Positions 51,701 through 60,210 of a stretch of DNA of 64,000 bases are shown here, piece after piece (position 1 is the first letter of the stretch; each line of letters starts with the position of its first letter). The DNA is from Kutzneria chonburiensis. GTDB lineage: Bacteria > Actinomycetota > Actinomycetes > Mycobacteriales > Pseudonocardiaceae. Location of the stretch: assembly GCF_028622115.1 (NCBI RefSeq), contig NZ_CP097263.1, positions 10,117,501 to 10,181,500 on the forward strand, in the 5' to 3' direction. Both the position numbers and the translations under genes were made by a program. The notes under the pieces were generated by a model. That model made no database searches, was not told the DNA's origin, and worked only from the letters and a program-made list of their open reading frames with translations.

Positions 51701-52806
51701 GTTGGGGCGTCACCGGTCCGCCCAACGGCGACCTGGACATCTACGACACCGCCAGCAACACGTGGAGCACCGGCGCTCCGATGCCCACGGCCTACTCGGC
51801 CATGGGCAGCGCGGTCGTCGGCGGCAAGGTCTACGTGGTCGGTGGCTGTCTGCAAAGTTCTTGCGGGGTCACCGATGTGCAGGTGTACGACCCGGTCATG
51901 AACACCTGGTCGGCCGGGCCGTCGCTGCCGATGCCGTTGAGCTGGACCAACTGCGGCATCATCGCCGGCACGCTGTACTGCGCCGGCGGGGCCAGCGGCC
52001 TCGACCAGGTCAGCGCCGGCTTCGGGCTCAACGTCAAGACCGGCGTATGGTCACCCATCGCCAGTCTTCCGGTGTCGGTGTTCGCGGCGTCCAGTACCGT
52101 CGCGAATGGACAGTTGTTGGTGTCGGGCGGCATTCAGGACGGCAGCCTGACCAACGCCGGCTACGCCTACGATCCGTCCACCAACACGTGGAACCCGTTG
52201 CCCAACGCCAATACCGCGTTGTTCCGTGGTGGCAGCGCCTGCGGGTTCTACCGGATCGGCGGCTCGATCGGCGGCTTCAGCCCGAGCACGCAGGACCAGC
52301 TGTTGCCCGGTTACGACCAGTGCGGCGAGTACGTGTCGATCCCGTGGATGTCCGTCACGCCAACCGATCCCGTGACGATCGCACCCGGCAAGTCGGCCAG
52401 CTTCACCGTGAAGCTGGACGCCGCGTCGCTGGCACAACCCGGCGTGTACACGGCTTCGCTGGAGGTCGCCGCTGTTGTGCCGCACCCGCTCGCGGCGATT
52501 CCCGTCACCTTCACGGTGAAGCCGCCCGCGACCTGGGGCAAGATCACCGGCACGGTGACCAGCGTCGCCTGCAAGGGCGGCACGCCGCCGATTCCGGGCG
52601 CGACCGTGCAGATCGACACGTGGGCGGCGTCGTACACGCTCAAGACCGACGCCGGCGGCAACTACGTGCTGTGGCTGGACAACCGGAACAACCCGCTGAC
52701 GCTGATCGTCGCGCGGGACGGCTGGCAGCCGCAGACCCGGCAGGTGAAGATCGCCAAGGGCAAGTCGGTGACCGCCGATTTCGCCCTGAAACCGGTGTCC
52801 TGCTAG
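48766..52806 (+). CDS. secreted S53 (sedolisin-like) peptidase with carboxypeptidase-regulatory-like repeats and kelch repeats
   Basis: The 1346-residue protein has a signal peptide (to about residue 28). The S53 catalytic domain (about 75-395) has Glu and Asp in WQHEEALDLD (about 152-156), Asp in SSGDYGYG and Ser 321 in GGTSVSAP. Three carboxypeptidase-regulatory-like domains follow, with a MAM/jelly-roll-type region (about 570-740), kelch repeats (about 900-1180) and another regulatory-like domain. No long prodomain is visible. TTG 48766 follows GAAAGGAC. It degrades protein outside the cell; the kelch part probably binds sugar or protein. Confidence 0.88.
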   Translation: MPALRTVLAVVATAVAAALTPVAAVAAAPAPPTPQAAEHVCPQKPRPGEFTCFALQRTDVKGAAGVHANAAPSGFGPSDLGSAYNLPSQTAGDGQTVAIVDAYDYPDAEQELAIYRQQYGLPACTTANGCFRKVDQRGGTAYPAPNSSWQHEEALDLDMVSAVCPRCHILLVESDDALATNMGAAVNQAVAMGAKFVSNSYGGDEDPADPQFDSAYYDHPGVVMTVSSGDYGYGVEFPASSPHVTAVGGTTLQRDGSTRGWTESAWNHAGSGCSAYEAKPAFQHDSGCARRTVADVSAVADLNTPVAVYVQGNWVVMGGTSVSAPIIAGVYALAGAPSAGSYPNTFPYKDSRALYDVSGGANGQCTPAYLCQGGAGYDGPTGLGSPNGIAAFTAGPTGSVTGTVTDNTGKALSGAQVKVGDLSANTDAAGHFTLDVPAGTYNATASKFGYQDASASGVAVGDGQTVTANFTLAVIPTTTISGVVRDGSGHGWPLAAQVQVAGQPTTVTHTDPVSGRYVLTVPQGAAYTVQVDPSYPGYLQDAQQVQVGKGAAGHDVAIKVDPVTCGAPGYGNKFSGATQSFDGSSTPDGWTVGNAVPGARPWEFDNPGHRDNATGGSGNFAITESNLDGSDQDTMLTSPVYDLSTATNPTLTFDTDFEAYGDLMTATAEYTVDGGATWTPVWQQKTQNVTGKQVLPLPGAVGKSAVQVRFHYVERSFGFWWEVDDVVVGDHSCTLTPGGIVTGHVTDKVASVPLAGASVTSVDQPTDKTVTGADGSYWFFSTQTGTHPISGAATNYVTATKSTVVTPDSVTPQDFALDSARLTVNTTAISKSVAWQGNTTATVKVTNTGTAPADVRLDPRPGGYTPAAQVSAPLQKVKGNFSTGPLLGKALTAAPKDVSPSAASWSTVADYPTKIMDNAAVAVNGKIYSFTGLNGTELTTKNYVYDQGTQAWSPIADIPEARENPFAVAIGTKVYVGGGWGVTGPPNGDLDIYDTASNTWSTGAPMPTAYSAMGSAVVGGKVYVVGGCLQSSCGVTDVQVYDPVMNTWSAGPSLPMPLSWTNCGIIAGTLYCAGGASGLDQVSAGFGLNVKTGVWSPIASLPVSVFAASSTVANGQLLVSGGIQDGSLTNAGYAYDPSTNTWNPLPNANTALFRGGSACGFYRIGGSIGGFSPSTQDQLLPGYDQCGEYVSIPWMSVTPTDPVTIAPGKSASFTVKLDAASLAQPGVYTASLEVAAVVPHPLAAIPVTFTVKPPATWGKITGTVTSVACKGGTPPIPGATVQIDTWAASYTLKTDAGGNYVLWLDNRNNPLTLIVARDGWQPQTRQVKIAKGKSVTADFALKPVSC

Positions 52807-52817
52807 GCTTTCGCTGA

Positions 52818-52848
52818 GGAAGGCCCCCGCTGCCGGCGGGGGCCTTCC
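52818..52848. terminator. bidirectional terminator
   Basis: GGAAGGCCCCCGC pairs with GCGGGGGCCTTCC around a 5-base loop between the convergent S53 and GH25 genes. Confidence 0.9.
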
Positions 52849-52854
52849 CTTGCC

Positions 52855-53655
52855 TCAGGCCGTGTTGTTGGCCAGTGCCAGCAGGCGCGTCGCCGAGCCG
52901 TTGAACTGGTCCTGATCGCCCGGGAAGGTGCCGCTGTCGGCGAACTGCCAGAACGTCCAGGTCGCCCAGCCCGCCGGCAGAGTGCCCGGGCTGGAGCTGT
53001 AGCGGGCGATGAACAGCGGGTTGGTGGAGCTCAGGCCGCTCCAGTTGCCCGTGCACTTCGTCCACCAGTCCGTGGTGGTGTAGACCGTGGCCCAGCGGGT
53101 CGTCCTGGCGTGCAGTTCGTTGTTGAAGGCCGTGATCCAGCTGCGCATCGAGGCCTGGGTCAGGCCGTAGCACTGGTCGCCGCTGGGGGCGTATTCGATG
53201 TCCAGCATGGGCGGCAGGGTCTTGCCGTCCTTGGACCAGCCGCCGCCGTGCGCGACGAAGTAGTCCGCCTGGGCCGCGCCGCCGGACAGGTTCGGGCGGG
53301 CGAAGTGGTAGGCGCCGCGGATCAGGCCCGCGTTGTAGGAGCCGTTGTACTGGTGGGCGAAGGTCGGGTCGGTGTACGTCGTGCCTTCGGTTGCCTTGAC
53401 GTAGGCGAACTTCGCGCCCTTCGAGGCCACCGAGGCCCAGTCCACGTTGCCTTGGTAGTGGCTGACGTCCAGGCCCGGCAGGCCGGCCAGCGGTGCGAAC
53501 CCGCTGCGGCCCCCTCCCTCGTGCTTGGCCACCTCCGAGCCCGCCCAGTGCAGGGCCGGGTCGTCCGGGTTCGTTGCCGCGTTCGCGGTGGCAGTGGTGG
53601 CTGTCGTGATGAGTAGCAGGCCGGCCAGCACGCCGGCGATTCGACTGGTGCGCAT
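52855..53655 (-). CDS. secreted GH25 lysozyme (N,O-diacetylmuramidase)
   Basis: The 266-residue protein has a signal peptide (AGVLAGLLLITTATTATANA). The GH25 barrel starts GLDVSHYQGNVDW (Asp) and has MLDIEYAP (Asp-x-Glu pair), with YTTTDWW and ending TFWQFADSG. It cleaves MurNAc-GlcNAc bonds of cell walls. ATG 53655 follows GGGGAG. It ends at a shared terminator. Confidence 0.95.
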   Translation of the reverse strand: MRTSRIAGVLAGLLLITTATTATANAATNPDDPALHWAGSEVAKHEGGGRSGFAPLAGLPGLDVSHYQGNVDWASVASKGAKFAYVKATEGTTYTDPTFAHQYNGSYNAGLIRGAYHFARPNLSGGAAQADYFVAHGGGWSKDGKTLPPMLDIEYAPSGDQCYGLTQASMRSWITAFNNELHARTTRWATVYTTTDWWTKCTGNWSGLSSTNPLFIARYSSSPGTLPAGWATWTFWQFADSGTFPGDQDQFNGSATRLLALANNTA

Positions 53656-53824
53656 CTGCGACTCCCCAGGTCCGGCGCGGCCGGCAGGGGTGTGCGGCCG
53701 CGTTGATCGCATCGTGGCCGATCAGCAACGGCATGGCCAGAGTTTCGGTGAATTAGTCACCTTTCGAGGAAGGTGATATCTACATGCTAGAGTGGCAGTA
53801 TCACTCGCGAGCAGGGGAGGTGCC

Positions 53825-54145
53825 GTGGCCGAGCGCAAGGGCGTGCTGCTCAGGTTGGACCCCGCCGTCCACGACGCCCTGGCCCGTTGGGCCGCGGACG
53901 AGCTGCGCAGCACCAACGCCCAGATCGAGTTCCTGCTCCGCAAGGCCCTCGTCGATGCCGGCCGCATGCCCTCGGGCGTCGGCGGCATCCCCGAAGGGGC
54001 CGTCCGCCCAAAGACCAGACCTGAACCCCCGCGAGTCCCGGTCAGCGTCAGGGTGAGTTGCGCGTTTGGGGTGAACCCCCGCGAGTCACGCTCTCGGGCG
54101 CCGAGGCGAGTTCCGCCCTCGGGCATTACCCGGCGTGGTGCGTAG
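53825..54145 (+). CDS. ribbon-helix-helix (Arc-like) small protein with repeat-derived C-terminus
   Basis: The first about 50 residues (KGVLLRLDPAVHDALARW, then STNAQIEFLLRKAL) form a ribbon-helix-helix DNA-binding unit. GTG 53825 follows GGGGAGG. From about residue 66 the sequence is Arg/Pro-rich and encoded by the palindromic repeat 54023-54194, so the natural C-terminus has been replaced. GTGATA and TATCAC half-sites flank a 21-bp region upstream and may be its own operator. Role unknown; no toxin partner. Confidence 0.7.
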   Translation: MAERKGVLLRLDPAVHDALARWAADELRSTNAQIEFLLRKALVDAGRMPSGVGGIPEGAVRPKTRPEPPRVPVSVRVSCAFGVNPRESRSRAPRRVPPSGITRRGA

Positions 54146-54194
54146 CTGGGTGGGCCCGAGGGCGGAACTCTCCTGCCCGAGAGCGTGACTCGCG
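54023..54194. repeat. palindromic repeat element with nested hairpins
   Basis: CGCGAGTCACGCTCTCGGGC (54080-54099) pairs perfectly with 54175-54194. Inside it GAGTTCCGCCCTCGGGC (54108-54124) pairs perfectly with 54154-54170. A direct copy of TGAACCCCCGCGAGTC occurs at 54023 and 54072. The nested design looks like a mobile palindromic repeat and lies over the end of the small gene at 53825. Confidence 0.8.
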
Positions 54195-54203
54195 TGGGCG
54201 GTG

Positions 54204-57200
54204 CTAGTTGCGGTTGACGGTGAACGTGCTGGTCGTGTTCCTGATGTCGATGAAGTTGTTGGACAGCTTCAGATTGGTGAACGTGGCCGAGCCGACGGCC
54301 GGGCCCTGGCCGGCTTCGGGGAGCTCGTTGGCCCAGATGCCGAAGCCGGACTTGGCGTTGTAGGCGTCGCCGGACTGCTGCGCGCCGCTGATGGACACGT
54401 TGGTCAGGACGGTGTCGGTGATGGGCTGCAACGGCGCCCCGCCGACGTAGTCGGTCTGGAACATGATGCCGCTGTAGGTCGGATTGACGATGTCGACATC
54501 GCTGACGCGAATGCCCTGGAACTTCTGGTTGGCGGAGAACATCCAGATGCCGGGGAAGGTCTGCGCGCCCCAGAAGTGGCCGCCGGCCCGGACGATGGAG
54601 ACGTTCTGGATGGTGGTGGGATCGGGACCGAAGTCCTTCATGGGGTAGCCGAAGTTCAAGCTGCTCACGGTGATGCCGGCGTAGGTGAGCATGTCGGCCA
54701 CGTACAGGTTGCGGAACGTGTTGTCCTCGCCGCCGTAGACGGCGAAGCCGGCGGCCCGCCAGGTGAGCACGGCGGTGAGGTTCTCGAACACGTTGCCGGT
54801 CTCGTTGCCGCCGCCGGCATCGGTGGCGGCGAACATCGCGAAGCTGTCGTCACCGGTCGACCGGGCCTCGTCGTTGACGATGTGGTTGTTGGAACTGCCG
54901 TTGGTCATGTTCACGCCATCGGCGAAGGTGTCCCGGATCCGCGAGTTGGAAATGGTGATGTTCTGGACGTTCTGGCCCCAGAACAGGCACATCTGGTGCT
55001 CGATCCAGATGTTGTCCAACGTGATGTTGGAGACGTTGGTCATGTTGAAGACCTTGCCCGGGCCGTCCTGCCGGCTGTTCCAGTTGCCGAAGAACGCCAT
55101 GCCGGACACCTTGGAACCGTTGGCGCTGCTCTGGATGTCGATGCCGACGTCGGTGTTGGTCTGGCCGCTCGGCGACAGGAACCGGGTGTACCACGGCCCG
55201 GCGCCGACGACGGTGATCGCCTTGCCGTAGATGGTCATCTTGGAGCTGATCGAGTAGTCGCCGGTCGGCAGGTACACGCCGGTGAGCGTGGTGTCCTGGC
55301 GCACCTTGTCGAACGCGGCCTGCACGTCCTGCTGGGTGAAACCGGCGGGCACGGCGTAGTGCGCGGGATCCGGGTTCGCCTGTGCGGTGGCCAGTTCCAG
55401 GTTGATGAAGTCGATCGCGAAGTTGCCGGCGTTCGACGCGTCCTTCTGGAGCTTGATCTTGTGACCGGCCGGCACGGTGGTGCCGAGCAGCACGTTGGCC
55501 TCGTCGTAGATGTGCCGCGGCGCACCGGCACCGGGGTCGTTGCCGGGTGACGCCTCGGCGCCGTACAGCCACGCGTACTGCGAGGTCAGGCTGATCGGCT
55601 TGAGCAGAGTGCCGTCCACGTAGATGTCCAAAGTGGACGAAGTGCCGTCGGGGATGGAGAACCGGGTGACGAGGGTGTTGGTGGCCTCACGGGTGGTGAA
55701 CTCGACCGAGGAGCCGGTGGAGTTCAGCGTGACGGCCTGCCGGCCGGACGCCTCGCCGGCGAGGTCGCCGATCGTCCGATTAGGACTGAGCACGGCCGCG
55801 CCGCCGCCGAGCACACCGGATTCCGCCTCGTACGAGTCGTACGGCATGTTGGCGCCGCGTCCCACGAACAGGCTGGACGTGCTGGTGTTGTTGCCCTGCT
55901 TGACCGGCAACTCGTTGGCGTCGTTGGCCACCGTCGTGGTGACGGTGTAGTTGCCGTTGGCCGCGGTCCAACTCCCGACATTCACCGGGCTGGCCGTCGC
56001 GCCGGCGTTGATCACACCGCTGACCGAGCCGGTCAGCGTCGCCACCGTGGAACCGTTGGAGGAGACCGTGACGGTGATGCCGTGCGCCCCACCAGCCGAC
56101 GCGATGGTGCCCTGGTTCTTCACCGTCACCGAGAACTGCACCGGGTTGCCCGCCGACGGGTTGCTCGGCGTCCAGTTCGTGGTGGCCACCAGGTCGCTGC
56201 TCTGCACCGGTGTGACCACGAGCGCGGTCGGGTTGGTGTAGGAGTTGTTGGCCTCGTTCTGCTCGATGACCTTGTTGGACTCGTCCACCTTGGCGGTCAG
56301 CTGGTACGAGCCGGCGTCGCGGGTGCCGATGGACGCGGACACGGTGCTGGACGCGCCCGCGGCCAATGCGCCGACCGATGCGGTGCCGACCTTGGTGGTG
56401 CCGAGGTAGAAGTTGACGTCGGTCGCGCCGGCCGGCAGCGTACCGGCGTTCTTGACGGTGGCGCTGGCCGTGATCGAGTCGGTCTCGACCGGCGACGCCG
56501 GCGTCCACGACGACCCGGTGACGGTCAGGTCCGGGTTGGGCGCGGGCACGCCGAACACCTGGAACTCGGCCGCCTGACCGCCGCCCGCGCCGGAGTTCGC
56601 GGTGAACTTCAGCTGCACGTCGGCGACGCGCGCGGACACCGGGATGGTGACCGTGTTGCCGGAGGCCGGATCGAACGCGTACGACTTCGCGGCGACCAGG
56701 CTGGTGAAGCCGGTGGCGCTCTGCTCGCGGCCCAGCACCTCGATGGTCTGCGTGCGCGGACCCCAGATGCTGGCCGGGTTCAGCTTCACCACAACGGAAC
56801 TGGTGTCCGCGTTGGACCCCAGCTGGGTGGTCAGCGTCTGCGGGTACGTGCCGCCGGCGCCCTCCCAGTAGGTGGTGACGTCGTTGTCGTTGGCGTTGGT
56901 GGCGACGAAGTTCAGCGTCGTCGAAGAGGCAGTGATCGGCTTGCCCACGGCCAGGTTCGTGCCGGGGTCGCCGGTGCCGCTGCCGGTCCGCGTAACGCTG
57001 TTGCTGTTACCCGACTGGTTGCCGGCGGCGTCGTGCGCCCGCACGAAGTACGTGACGGTCGCGGTGTCGGGCTGGCTGTCGGTGTAGGTCAGCGTGGTGC
57101 CGGAAACGCTGGTGCGCAACGAGTTGTTGGCGTAGACGTCGTAACCGGTGACGCCGACGTTGTCGGTCGAGGCGTTCCAGGTCAGCTTGATCTGCCCGGA

Positions 57201-58196
57201 AGCCGGCTGCGTGTAGGCCAGTGCGGAAGGCGCGGTCGGCGGCTGCGTGTCGCCGCTGCTCGGGCCGTACACCTCGAACTCCGAGACCTGACCGGCCGGC
57301 CATCCCGTGTTGCCGGTGATGTTCAGCCGCAGGTACCGGGTGGTGACCGGGGTGTAGTTGATCGTCACGGTGTTGTTGGACGCCGGGTCGAAGGTGTAGC
57401 CGGCGGACGCGACGAGCTGCGAGAAGGTGCTGCCGTCGGTGCTGCCCTGCACGGACAGCGTCTGGGTGCGCGCGCCCCAGTTCGCGGTCGGCAGCTTGAG
57501 CACGATCTGCGTGCTGCTCACCGACGCCCCGAGGTCGACCTGCAACCACTGCGGGAAGGCATTGTTGGTGCTCTCCCAGTAGGTGCCCTGGTTGCCGTCG
57601 TTGGCGTTGCCGGGCGCGTAGTTCTGCACGTAGCCGCTGGAGCTCATGGCCTTGCCGGCGGCCAGGTTGGTGGCGTCGACGGCGGCCGGCACGGCCTCGA
57701 GGTCGGACAGCTGGGCCTGCGAGCCGGCCGAGTTGTCGGTGATCTCGACGCGGAGGTAGCGCGTGAGCTGGGTGCCGAAGTCGACCCGGACCGTGTTGTC
57801 GGACTTGGGATCGAAGGTGTACTTCTTCGAGCCGGCCAGGGTGCTGTAGCCCTTGCCGTCATCGCTGCCTTGGACGGACAGCGTCTCGGTGCGGCTGGCC
57901 CAGCCGGCCGGCACCTTCATCACCACGCCGCCGATGCGGCTGATCTTGCCCAGGTCGACCTGCGCCCACTGCGGGAACGCGGAGCCGGAGCTCTGCCAGT
58001 ACGAGTTCTGGTCGGCGTCGGCGATCTTGCTGGCCGGCTGACCGGTGGTGGCGCTGCTGGCCGTGACGGTCGGGGACGTCCCGGCGGGTAAGGCGGTGGT
58101 CGGCGCGCTCGCGGCGAGCGCGGGCCCGCCCATCGCGAGCAGGGCGAGACCGAGCAGCGCGGCTGCCAGTCTCGGCGCAGGTCGGGGTGCGCTCAT
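54204..58196 (-). CDS. secreted GH87-like alpha-1,3-glucanase with three discoidin domains
   Basis: The 1330-residue protein has a signal peptide (to about residue 29), then F5/8-type (CBM32) domains at about 40-170, 175-310 and 415-550. A fibronectin III domain lies at about 318-405, CARDB-type domains at 555-650 and 660-770, and a CBM35/6-like domain at 780-925. A right-handed beta-helix fills 935-1330. Helix motifs FADGVNMT and STGDDSFAM place three Asp with spacing 23 and 1, which agrees, as I recall, with the catalytic Asp set of GH87 mycodextranases. It would cut alpha-1,3-glucan of fungal walls or biofilm. Specificity needs testing. Confidence 0.8.
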   Translation of the reverse strand: MSAPRPAPRLAAALLGLALLAMGGPALAASAPTTALPAGTSPTVTASSATTGQPASKIADADQNSYWQSSGSAFPQWAQVDLGKISRIGGVVMKVPAGWASRTETLSVQGSDDGKGYSTLAGSKKYTFDPKSDNTVRVDFGTQLTRYLRVEITDNSAGSQAQLSDLEAVPAAVDATNLAAGKAMSSSGYVQNYAPGNANDGNQGTYWESTNNAFPQWLQVDLGASVSSTQIVLKLPTANWGARTQTLSVQGSTDGSTFSQLVASAGYTFDPASNNTVTINYTPVTTRYLRLNITGNTGWPAGQVSEFEVYGPSSGDTQPPTAPSALAYTQPASGQIKLTWNASTDNVGVTGYDVYANNSLRTSVSGTTLTYTDSQPDTATVTYFVRAHDAAGNQSGNSNSVTRTGSGTGDPGTNLAVGKPITASSTTLNFVATNANDNDVTTYWEGAGGTYPQTLTTQLGSNADTSSVVVKLNPASIWGPRTQTIEVLGREQSATGFTSLVAAKSYAFDPASGNTVTIPVSARVADVQLKFTANSGAGGGQAAEFQVFGVPAPNPDLTVTGSSWTPASPVETDSITASATVKNAGTLPAGATDVNFYLGTTKVGTASVGALAAGASSTVSASIGTRDAGSYQLTAKVDESNKVIEQNEANNSYTNPTALVVTPVQSSDLVATTNWTPSNPSAGNPVQFSVTVKNQGTIASAGGAHGITVTVSSNGSTVATLTGSVSGVINAGATASPVNVGSWTAANGNYTVTTTVANDANELPVKQGNNTSTSSLFVGRGANMPYDSYEAESGVLGGGAAVLSPNRTIGDLAGEASGRQAVTLNSTGSSVEFTTREATNTLVTRFSIPDGTSSTLDIYVDGTLLKPISLTSQYAWLYGAEASPGNDPGAGAPRHIYDEANVLLGTTVPAGHKIKLQKDASNAGNFAIDFINLELATAQANPDPAHYAVPAGFTQQDVQAAFDKVRQDTTLTGVYLPTGDYSISSKMTIYGKAITVVGAGPWYTRFLSPSGQTNTDVGIDIQSSANGSKVSGMAFFGNWNSRQDGPGKVFNMTNVSNITLDNIWIEHQMCLFWGQNVQNITISNSRIRDTFADGVNMTNGSSNNHIVNDEARSTGDDSFAMFAATDAGGGNETGNVFENLTAVLTWRAAGFAVYGGEDNTFRNLYVADMLTYAGITVSSLNFGYPMKDFGPDPTTIQNVSIVRAGGHFWGAQTFPGIWMFSANQKFQGIRVSDVDIVNPTYSGIMFQTDYVGGAPLQPITDTVLTNVSISGAQQSGDAYNAKSGFGIWANELPEAGQGPAVGSATFTNLKLSNNFIDIRNTTSTFTVNRN

Positions 58197-58404
58197 CGAG
58201 TGGTCTACCTCTCGTCCGGCGGCAGGGGTGATGGCGAGAAGGCCGGTTCTTCCGGCTTGATGCCAGAAATTAACGGCACACTATTCAGTTTTTGCGTGAC
58301 AGGACTCACAGCGTTACAGAAACGTGTCGACCTCGTCAACGGCCAGTTGAGGCCACGCGGGGCCGCTCCCGGCGGCCGGACGGGTGAGCTGGCACGATGC
58401 GGCG

Positions 58405-59301
58405 GTGGATCGGATCCTGTTGCCCGCCCCGGTCGGCTTCGTGCTCGGCGGCGGTGGCAGCCTCGGCGCGATCCAGGTCGGCATGCTGCGGGCGCTCGCC
58501 GAGCGCGGCATCGCCCCCGACCTGGTCACCGGCACGTCCGTGGGCTCGGTGAACGGCTCGCTGGTCGCACTCGACCCCGAGCACGCCGCCGACCGGCTCA
58601 CCGAGATGTGGGCCGGGATGACGCGGGCGCGCGTGTTTCCCGGCGGGCCGTTGGCCCAGCTGCGCACGCTGCGCCGCGAGCGCACGTACCTGTTTCCCAA
58701 CACCGGACTGGTCGACGTGCTGACCGAGGGTCTTGGCGGCGCAACGGACTTCGCCGAGCTGGCACTGCCGTTCGGGGCCGTCGCGGTCGACGCCGTGACC
58801 GGGCTGCCGGTGCTGATGACGTCCGGCGAGCTCGTGCCGGCCATCGTCGCGTCGGCGGCGATCCCGGGCATCTACCCGCCGGTGCGCCGGGAGGACCGGG
58901 TGCTCTACGACGGCGGCGTGCTGGCCAACGTGCCGATCCGGCAGGCGCTGGCCATGGGCGCGAAGTCGTTGGTGGTGCTGGATTGCACGTTCCCCGGGCA
59001 CCTGCCCGAGGTGCCCGGCACGCTGGCCGAGACGCTGTTGTTCTGGGCCACGCTGGGCATGCGCAACCAGGCCGTGCTGGAGGCTGATCTTGCCGCCGGG
59101 GCCGTGCCCGTGGTGTATCTGCCGGGCGCACCCGTGCAGGCCGTCACGCCACTCGACTTCGGCCACACCGCCGACCTGATCGAGTCGTCCTACCTGGCGT
59201 CCAAGGACTTCCTTGCCGGCGTGGAGATCACCGGTCCCGGACTGTACGGCGGCCCGGCCGGCGCACCCGACGGGGTGGCCGAACCGGGCCGGCAGAGCTG
59301 A
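58405..59301 (+). CDS. patatin-like phospholipase
   Basis: The 298-residue protein has the oxyanion loop GFVLGGGGSLGAIQVG, the nucleophile Ser in GTSVGSVNG and the dyad Asp in LYDGGVLANVP. It hydrolyses acyl lipids in the cytoplasm or at the membrane. The frame is open from 58384. I prefer GTG 58405 because CACGAT lies six bases upstream and the domain begins at once. Confidence 0.9.
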   Translation: MDRILLPAPVGFVLGGGGSLGAIQVGMLRALAERGIAPDLVTGTSVGSVNGSLVALDPEHAADRLTEMWAGMTRARVFPGGPLAQLRTLRRERTYLFPNTGLVDVLTEGLGGATDFAELALPFGAVAVDAVTGLPVLMTSGELVPAIVASAAIPGIYPPVRREDRVLYDGGVLANVPIRQALAMGAKSLVVLDCTFPGHLPEVPGTLAETLLFWATLGMRNQAVLEADLAAGAVPVVYLPGAPVQAVTPLDFGHTADLIESSYLASKDFLAGVEITGPGLYGGPAGAPDGVAEPGRQS

Positions 59302-59305
59302 GCGG

Positions 59306-60139
59306 TCAGCCCCAGATGTCGGTGATCGGCGTGGCGTTGGCCGCCGCGCCGGCGTGGGGGAGGCCGTAGGCGTCCTCGATGGTGCGCAGGACGCTGTAGT
59401 GGTTGATCTTCTCGGTGTAGGTGCCGGTCTTCACGCCGGCGCCGGTGATGATGGTGGGGATGATGTTGGCGGTGGTGTTGTCGTCCTCGTCGAAGGTGAG
59501 CACGAAGACGGAGTTGTGCGTCTTGGCCCACTGGATGTAGGCGTCGAGGTGGGACTTGAGCCAGGTGTCGCCCTGCTTGACGGTGCCGTCGTGCATGTCG
59601 TCCTGGAGGTTGGGCACGACGAACGACACGGCGGGCAGCTTGGTGAAGTCGGTGGGGAACTTGGTGAAGCGCAGGTTGGCCGAAGCGGGCACGTCGGCGA
59701 AGTCGGACCACGGGTTGTGCTTGCGGGCGTAGGTGCCGGAGGTGCAACCGGTGTAGCCGTCGCTGGGCATGCTCTCCGAATAGCCGGCGAAACCGATACC
59801 GGCCGCCAACGCCTGGCCGCCGAGGTCGGCGGTGGTGAAGGCCTTCTTGGGACACGTGTCGTTGGTGACGCCCTGGGTGCTGCCGGAGAACAGCGCCAGG
59901 TAGTTGGGCTGGCTGGGGTGGGTCTCGGCGTGCGAGTTGGTGAAGTTGGCCCCGGACTTGGACAAACCGGTGATGTACGGCGCGTTGGCGTTGCCGACGA
60001 TCTCACCCTGGGCGTGGTTCTCCTCGATCACGACGAGAATGTGGTCCGGGTGGGGGACGGCGGCCGCGGAAGCGGTACCGGGCAACAGGAAGGCCGCGGA
60101 GAGGGTGGCGGCGGAAACGAGCGGGATGAATCGGCGCAT
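59306..60139 (-). CDS. secreted phosphoesterase (acid phosphatase/phospholipase C-like)
   Basis: The 277-residue protein has a signal peptide (SAATLSAAFLLPGTASAA). The phosphoesterase fold has HILVVIEENHAQGEI (metal Glu/Asn), AETHPSQPNYLALFSGST and FVLTFDEDDNTTANIIPTII. Such enzymes release phosphate from esters outside the cell. ATG 60139 follows GAGGAGCG. It is convergent with the patatin gene, 4 bp apart. Confidence 0.9.
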   Translation of the reverse strand: MRRFIPLVSAATLSAAFLLPGTASAAAVPHPDHILVVIEENHAQGEIVGNANAPYITGLSKSGANFTNSHAETHPSQPNYLALFSGSTQGVTNDTCPKKAFTTADLGGQALAAGIGFAGYSESMPSDGYTGCTSGTYARKHNPWSDFADVPASANLRFTKFPTDFTKLPAVSFVVPNLQDDMHDGTVKQGDTWLKSHLDAYIQWAKTHNSVFVLTFDEDDNTTANIIPTIITGAGVKTGTYTEKINHYSVLRTIEDAYGLPHAGAAANATPITDIWG

Positions 60140-60210
60140 CGAACGCTCCTCGTAGTCGGCTTGCCGCGTACGGTAAGCGCGTTCCGCGCCGGCTGGGAAC
60201 CGCCCGCTTT

